From Ptiloglossa arizonensis (Eukaryota > Arthropoda > Insecta > Hymenoptera > Colletidae), in assembly GCF_051014685.1 (NCBI RefSeq), contig NW_027478987.1, positions 186,001 through 250,000 of the forward strand: DNA of 64,000 nt, given 5' to 3'. The notes under the pieces are model-generated. The model had not been told where the DNA came from and did no database searches. It worked only from the letters and a program-made list of their open reading frames with translations. Positions 58,700-64,000 of the stretch are shown here, piece by piece. The position numbers and the translations under genes are program-made. Each line of letters starts with the position of its first letter. Within the stretch, counting starts at the first letter, position 1.

Positions 58700-61600
58700 G
58701 TCATAGGTTATACGTTATACGTTATTCGTTAGGCGTTATACGTTATACGTTATACGTTATACGTTATACGTTATACGTTATACGTTATACGTTATACGTT
58801 ATACGTTATACGTTATACGTTATACGTTATACGTTATACGTTATACGTTATACGTTATACGTTATACGCTATACGTTATACGTCATACGTTATACGTTAT
58901 ACGTTATACGTTATACGTTATACGTTATACGTTATACGGTATACGTTATATGTTATACGTTATAGGTTATACGTTATACGTTATACGTTATACGTTATAG
59001 GTCATACCTTATACGTGATACGTCATACGTTATACGTTATACGTTATACGTTATACGTTATACGTTATACGTTATACGTTATACGTTATACGTTATACGT
59101 TATACGTTATACGGTATACGTTATACGTTATACGTTATAGGTTATACGTTATACGTTATACGTTATACGTTATAGGTCATACCTTATACGTGATACGTCA
59201 TACGTTATACGTTATACGTTATACGTTATACGTTATACGTTATACGTTATACGTTATACGTTATACGTTATACGTTATACCCTATACGTTATACGTTATA
59301 CGTTATACGTTATACGTTATACGTTATAGGTCATACCTTATACGTGATACGTCATACGTTAGACGTTATGCGTTATACGTTATACGTTATACGTTATACG
59401 TTATACGTTATACGTTATACGTTATACGTTATAGGTTATACGTTATACGTTATACGTTATACGTTATAGGTCATACCTTATACGTGATACGTCATACGTT
59501 ATACGTTATACGTTATACGTTATACGTTATACGTTATACGTTATGCGTTATACGTTATACGTTATTCCTTATACGTTATACGTTATACGTTATACGTTAT
59601 ACGTTATACGTTATACGTTATACGTTATACGTTATACGTTATACGTTATACGTTATACGTTATACGTTATACGTTATACGTTATACGTTATACGTTATAC
59701 GTTATACGTTATACGATATACGTTATACGTTATACGTTATACGTTATACCCTATACGTTATACGTTATACGTTATACGTTATACGTTATACGTTATAGGT
59801 CATACCTTATACGTTATACGTTATAGGTCATACCTTATACGTGATACGTCATACGTTAGACGTTATGCGTTATACGTTATACGTTATACGTTATACGTTA
59901 TACGTTATACGTTATACGTTATACGTTATACGTTATACGTTATACGTTATACGTTATACGTTATACGTTATACGTTATACGTTATACGTTATACGTTATA
60001 CGTTATACGTTATACGTTATACGTTATACGTTATACGTTATACGTTATAGGTCATACCTTATACGTGATACGTCATACGTTATACGTTATACGTTATACG
60101 TTATACGTTATACGTTATACGTTATACGTTATACGTTATACCCTATACGTTATACGTTATACGTTATACGTTATACGTTATAGGTCATACCTTATACGTG
60201 ATACGTCATACGTTAGACGTTATGCGTTATACGTTATACGTTATACGTTATACGTTATACGTTATACGTTATACGTTATACGTTATACGTTATACGTTAT
60301 ACGTTATACGTTATACGTTATACGTTATACGTTATACGTTATACGTTATACGTTATACGTTATACGTTATACGTTATACGCTATACGTTATACGTTATAC
60401 GTTATACGTTATACGTTATACGTTATACGTTATACGTTATACGTTATACGTTATACGTTATACGTTATACGTTATACGTTATACGTTATACGTTATACGT
60501 TATACGTTATACGTTATACGTTATACGTTATACGTTATACGTTATACGTTATACGTTATACGTTATACGTTATACGTTATACGTTATACGTTATACGCTA
60601 TACGTTATACGTTATACGTTATACGTTATACGTTATACGTTATACGTTATACGTTATACGTTATACGTTATACGTTATACGTTCTGCGTTACACGTTATA
60701 CGTTATACGTTATACGTTCTGCGTTACACGTCATACGTTATACGTTAAATGTTATACGTCATAGGTTATACGATACACGTTATACGTTATACGTTATACG
60801 TTATACGTTATACGTTATACGTTATACGTTATACCCTATACGTTATACGTTATACGTTATACGTTATACGTTATACGTTATAGGTCATACCTTATACGTG
60901 ATACGTCATACGTTAGACGTTATGCGTTATACGTTATACGTTATACGTTATACGTTATACGTTATACGTTATACGTTATACGTTATACGTTATACGTTAT
61001 ACGTTATACGTTATACGTTATACGTTATACGTTATACGTTATACGTTATACGTTATACGTTATACGTTATACGTTATACGTTATACGTTATACGTTATAC
61101 GTTATACGTTATACGTTATACGTTATACGTTATACGTTATACGTTATACGTTATACGTTATACGTTATACGTTATACGTTATACGTTATACGTTATACGC
61201 TATACGTTATACGTTATACGTTATACGCTATACGTTATACGTTATACGTTATACGTTATACGTTATACGTAATACGTTATACGTTATACGTTATACGATA
61301 TACGTTATACGTTATACGTTATACGTTATAGGTCATACCTTATACGTGATACGTCATACGTTAGACGTTATGCGTTATACGTTATACGTTATACGTTATA
61401 CGTTATACGTTATACGTTATACGTTATACGTTATACGTTATACGTTATACGTTATACGTTATACGTTATACCCTATACGTTATACGTTATACGTTATACG
61501 TTATACGTTATACGTTATAGGTCATACCTTATACGTGATACGTCATACGTTAGACGTTATGCGTTATACGTTATACGTTATACGTTATACGTTATACGTT

Positions 61601-62065
61601 ATACGTTATACGTTATACGTTATACGTTATACGTTATACGTTATACGTTATACGTTATACGTTATACGTTATACGTTATACGTTATACGTTATACGTTAT
61701 ACGTTATACGTTATACGCTATACGTTATACGTTATACGTTATACGTTATACGTTATACGTTATACGTTATACGTTATACGTTATACGTTATACGTTATAC
61801 GTTATACGTTATACGTTATACGTTATACGTTATACGTTATACGTTATACGTTATACGTTATACGTTATACGTTATACGTTATACGTTATACGTTATACGT
61901 TATACGTTCTGCGTTACACGTCATACGTTATACGTTACATGTTATACGTCATAGGTTATACGATACACGTTATACGTTATACGTTATACGTTATACGTTC
62001 TGCGTTACACGTCATACGTTATACGTTATACGTTATACGTTATACGTTATACGTTATACGTTATA
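58700..62065 (+). repeat. M7/CCCTATA-rich segment with variable periods
   Basis: B-type signatures stop near 58.73 kb. From there the only markers are M7, CCCTATA, CGCTATA, M8, the GGTTATA/CGGTATA pair and rare single variants. M7 spacings run 175, 154, 140, 329, 27, 225, 133, 700, 448, 189 and 546 bp. The region is low in mutation and is made mostly of long exact tracts. Confidence 0.8.
60715..60779 (+). repeat. M8 block, first copy of the right-hand cluster
   Basis: Further complete copies are at 61,905-61,969 (with CGTTACATG in place of CGTTAAATG), 62,668-62,732, 63,193-63,257 and 63,732-63,796 (CGTTGTG start). Left-end partial copies lie at 60,680 and 61,997. Single-base differences distinguish several of the copies. 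Confidence 0.88.
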
Positions 62066-62464
62066 GGTCATACCTTATACGTGATACGTCATACGTTATA
62101 CGTTATACGTTATACGTTATACGTTATACGTTATACGTTATACGTTATACGTTATACCCTATACGTTATACGTTATACGTTATACGTTATACGTTATAGG
62201 TCATACCTTATACGTGATACGTCATACGTTATACGTTATACGTTATACGTTATACGTTATACGTTATACGTTATACGTTATACGTTATACCCTATACGTT
62301 ATACGTTATACGTTATACGTTATACGTTATAGGTCATACCTTATACGTGATACGTCATACGTTAGACGTTATGCGTTATACGTTATACGTTATACGTTAT
62401 ACGTTATACGTTATACGTTATACGTTATACGTTATACGTTATACGTTATACGTTATACGTTATA
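62066..62464 (+). repeat. 133-bp tandem repeat, about three copies
   Basis: M7 starts at 62,066, 62,199 and 62,332 are exactly 133 bp (19 units) apart. Each period holds M7, consensus units and a CCCTATA unit. The third copy continues into a longer period because it has CGTTAGA-CGTTATG after M7 and lacks CCCTATA at the expected place. Confidence 0.88.
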
Positions 62465-63997
62465 CGTTATACGTTATACGTTATACGTTATACGTTATAC
62501 GTTATACGTTATACGTTATACGTTATACGTTATACGTTATACGTTATACGCTATACGTTATACGTTATACGTTATACGTTATACGTTATACGTTATACGT
62601 TATACGTTATACGTTATACGTTATACGTTATACGTTATACGTTATACGTTATACGTTATACGTTATACGTTCTGCGTTACACGTCATACGTTATACGTTA
62701 AATGTTATACGTCATAGGTTATACGATACACGTTATACGTTATACGTTATACGTTATACGTTATACGTTATACGTTATACGTTATACGTTATACGTTATA
62801 CCCTATACGTTATACGTTATACGTTATACGTTATACGTTATACGTTATAGGTCATACCTTATACGTGATACGTCATACGTTAGACGTTATGCGTTATACG
62901 TTATACGTTATACGTTATACGTTATACGTTATACGTTATACGTTATACGTTATACGTTATACGTTATACGTTATACGTTATACGTTATACGTTATACGTT
63001 ATACGTTATACGTTATACGTTATACGTTATACGTTATACGTTATACGCTATACGTTATACGTTATACGTTATACGTTATACGTTATACGTTATACGTTAT
63101 ACGTTATACGTTATACGTTATACGTTATACGTTATACGTTATACGTTATACGTTATACGTTATACGTTATACGTTATACGTTATACGTTATACGTTCTGC
63201 GTTACACGTCATACGTTATACGTTAAATGTTATACGTCATAGGTTATACGATACACGTTATACGTTATACGTTATACGTTATACGTTATACGTTATACGT
63301 TATACGTTATACCCTATACGTTATACGTTATACGTTATACGTTATACGTTATACGTTATAGGTCATACCTTATACGTGATACGTCATACGTTAGACGTTA
63401 TGCGTTATACGTTATACGTTATACGTTATACGTTATACGTTATACGTTATACGTTATACGTTATACGTTATACGTTATACGTTATACGTTATACGTTATA
63501 CGTTATACGTTATACGTTATACGTTATACGTTATACGTTATACGCTATACGTTATACGTTATACGTTATACGTTATACGTTATACGTTATACGTTATACG
63601 TTATACGTTATACGTTATACGTTATACGTTATACGTTATACGTTATACGTTATACGTTATACGTTATACGTTATACGTTATACGTTATACGATATACGTT
63701 ATACGTTATACGTTATACGTTATACGTTATACGTTGTGCGTTACACGTCATACGTTATACGTTAAATGTTATACGTCATAGGTTATACGATACACGTTAT
63801 ACGTTATACGTTATACGTTATACGTCATACGTTATACGTTATACGTTATACGTTATACGTTATACGTTATACGTTATACGTTATACGTTATACGTTATAC
63901 GTTATACGTTATACGTTATACGTTATACGTTATACGTTATACGTTATACGTTATACGTTATACGTTATACGTTATACGTTATACGTTATACGTTATA
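62332..63997 (+). repeat. Higher-order repeat of 511-637 bp (M7, CGCTATA, M8, CCCTATA), three periods to the window edge
   Basis: M7 starts at 62,332, 62,850 and 63,361 give periods of 518 and 511 bp. Each period reads M7, CGTTAGA-CGTTATG, a pure run, CGCTATA (62,549, 63,046, 63,543), a pure run, M8 (62,668, 63,193, 63,732), and then CCCTATA in the first two. The window stops at GGT at 63,998, which looks like the start of the next M7. That would make the third period 637 bp, with a pure tract in place of CCCTATA. Confidence 0.87.
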
Positions 63998-64000
63998 GGT

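Larger units (their letters stand above)
1..64000 (+). repeat. Heptanucleotide satellite array (ACGTTAT)n spanning the whole window
   Basis: Every line of the window is made of head-to-tail ACGTTAT units or point-mutated versions of them. There is no inversion and no unique sequence. The consensus is 2/7 GC (about 29%) with one CpG, one ACGT palindrome and one TATA per 7 bp. Most units are exact and most others differ by one base. The array has no boundary inside the window, so its total length is unknown. Scale and organisation are those of eukaryotic satellite DNA in heterochromatin. Centromeric, pericentromeric, subtelomeric or B/sex-chromosome locations cannot be told apart from sequence. 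The unit lacks the G-run of telomere repeats. The species and any published name of the satellite are not recognised. Confidence 0.99.
40030..64000 (+). repeat. Array domain D: region carrying the M7 block
   Basis: M7 is ATA-GGTCATA-CCTTATA-CGTGATA-CGTCATA, often followed by CGTTAGA-CGTTATG. M7 starts (position of GG) include 40,030, 40,212, 40,380, 40,954, 42,110 (CCTA variant), 43,888, 45,013, 47,404, 47,433, 48,530, 48,558, 48,761, 48,901, 50,908, 51,090, 56,704, 56,886, 57,551, 57,733, 59,000, 59,175, 59,329, 59,469, 59,798, 59,825, 60,050, 60,183, 60,883, 61,331, 61,520, 62,066, 62,199, 62,332, 62,850 and 63,361. A further start is cut by the right edge. None is seen before 40 kb. B-type segments still intervene up to about 58.7 kb. 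Confidence 0.88.

Noticed and set aside
1..64000. Telomere repeat array
   Set aside because: Known telomere units have a G-rich strand with a run of Gs. This unit has a single G and a single C and could not form that structure. Point variants and kilobase duplications over 64 kb are also not telomere-like.
1..64000. CRISPR array
   Set aside because: There are no unique spacers between repeats, the unit is 7 bp, and no associated genes are present.
1..64000. TATA boxes or promoters in every unit
   Set aside because: TATA occurs once per heptamer by composition. Nothing distinguishes any copy, and there is no downstream gene.
1..64000. Array of ACGT-core sites for bZIP transcription factors
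   Set aside because: The ACGT core is present in each unit, but its flanks (T-ACGT-T) do not form a full palindromic site. The link would be guesswork without a known host.
1..64000. Inverted repeats or hairpin-forming palindromes
   Set aside because: All units are in one orientation. Extending from the central CG, ACGT pairs but the next bases (T against T, A against A) do not, so no stable stem is predicted from the consensus.
1..64000. Assembly or sequencing artefact as the source of the duplications
   Set aside because: It cannot be excluded without reads. However, near-absence of single-base length errors, consistent register, and private variants in nearly every duplicate argue for real, accurately read copies. 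The exact number of tandem copies remains the least secure point.
1..64000. rRNA, tRNA or other RNA genes
   Set aside because: No stretch departs from heptamer units, so there is no room for such a gene.

Overview
The whole 64 kb window is one uninterrupted satellite DNA array built from the heptanucleotide ACGTTAT (bottom strand ATAACGT; the alphabetically first rotation is AACGTAT). That is about 9,140 head-to-tail units, all in the same orientation. I found no unique sequence, gene, RNA gene, transposon, CRISPR array or regulatory element. Array size and organisation point to eukaryotic constitutive heterochromatin (pericentromeric, centromeric or subtelomeric, or a B or sex chromosome). 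The sequence alone does not identify the species. Seven-bp satellites are well known in the Drosophila virilis group (AAACTAC family), but this motif is different and I do not recognise it from a named organism. The unit has no G-run, so it does not look like a telomere repeat.

Long open reading frames exist on the + strand, up to 586 codons at 4,976-6,736, but they are a by-product of the repeat. Because 7 leaves a remainder of 1 on division by 3, all three + frames encode the same heptapeptide repeat (YVIRYTL), and the consensus contains no stop. On the - strand each unit carries TAA, so each frame is closed every 21 bp. ATG codons and stops on the + strand arise only in mutated units. None of these ORFs is annotated as a gene.

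The information in the window lies in the mutated units, which form recurring haplotype blocks. Layout: (A) 1-25.6 kb carries a highly diverged 205-bp block (called M1; 9 full, 1 truncated and 3 partial copies) and a 58-bp block (M5; 12 copies). This is interleaved with B-type segments marked by adjacent CGGTATA-CGATATA units, by CGTCATA-GGTTATA, and by TTAGGCG. (B) 25.6-30 kb is B-type only. (C) 30-40 kb holds a modified M5 (7 copies) and a 3.2-kb segment present twice. (D) 40-64 kb is marked by the M7 block (GGTCATACCTTATACGTG), absent before 40 kb. It alternates with B-type segments up to 58.7 kb and then becomes a short-period higher-order array to the right edge.

Large direct duplications of many sizes (133, 511-518, 539, 754, 847, 1,043, 1,552-1,559, about 1,568, about 1,675 and about 3,200 bp) are stacked and nested, as expected from repeated unequal exchange or segmental amplification. 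All 21 possible single-base variants of the heptamer occur. Only 19 units of abnormal length are needed to account for the 7-bp register across the whole window, and 14 of those are copies of one event or a close derivative. No functional system beyond the satellite itself is supported. The array runs off both ends of the window.
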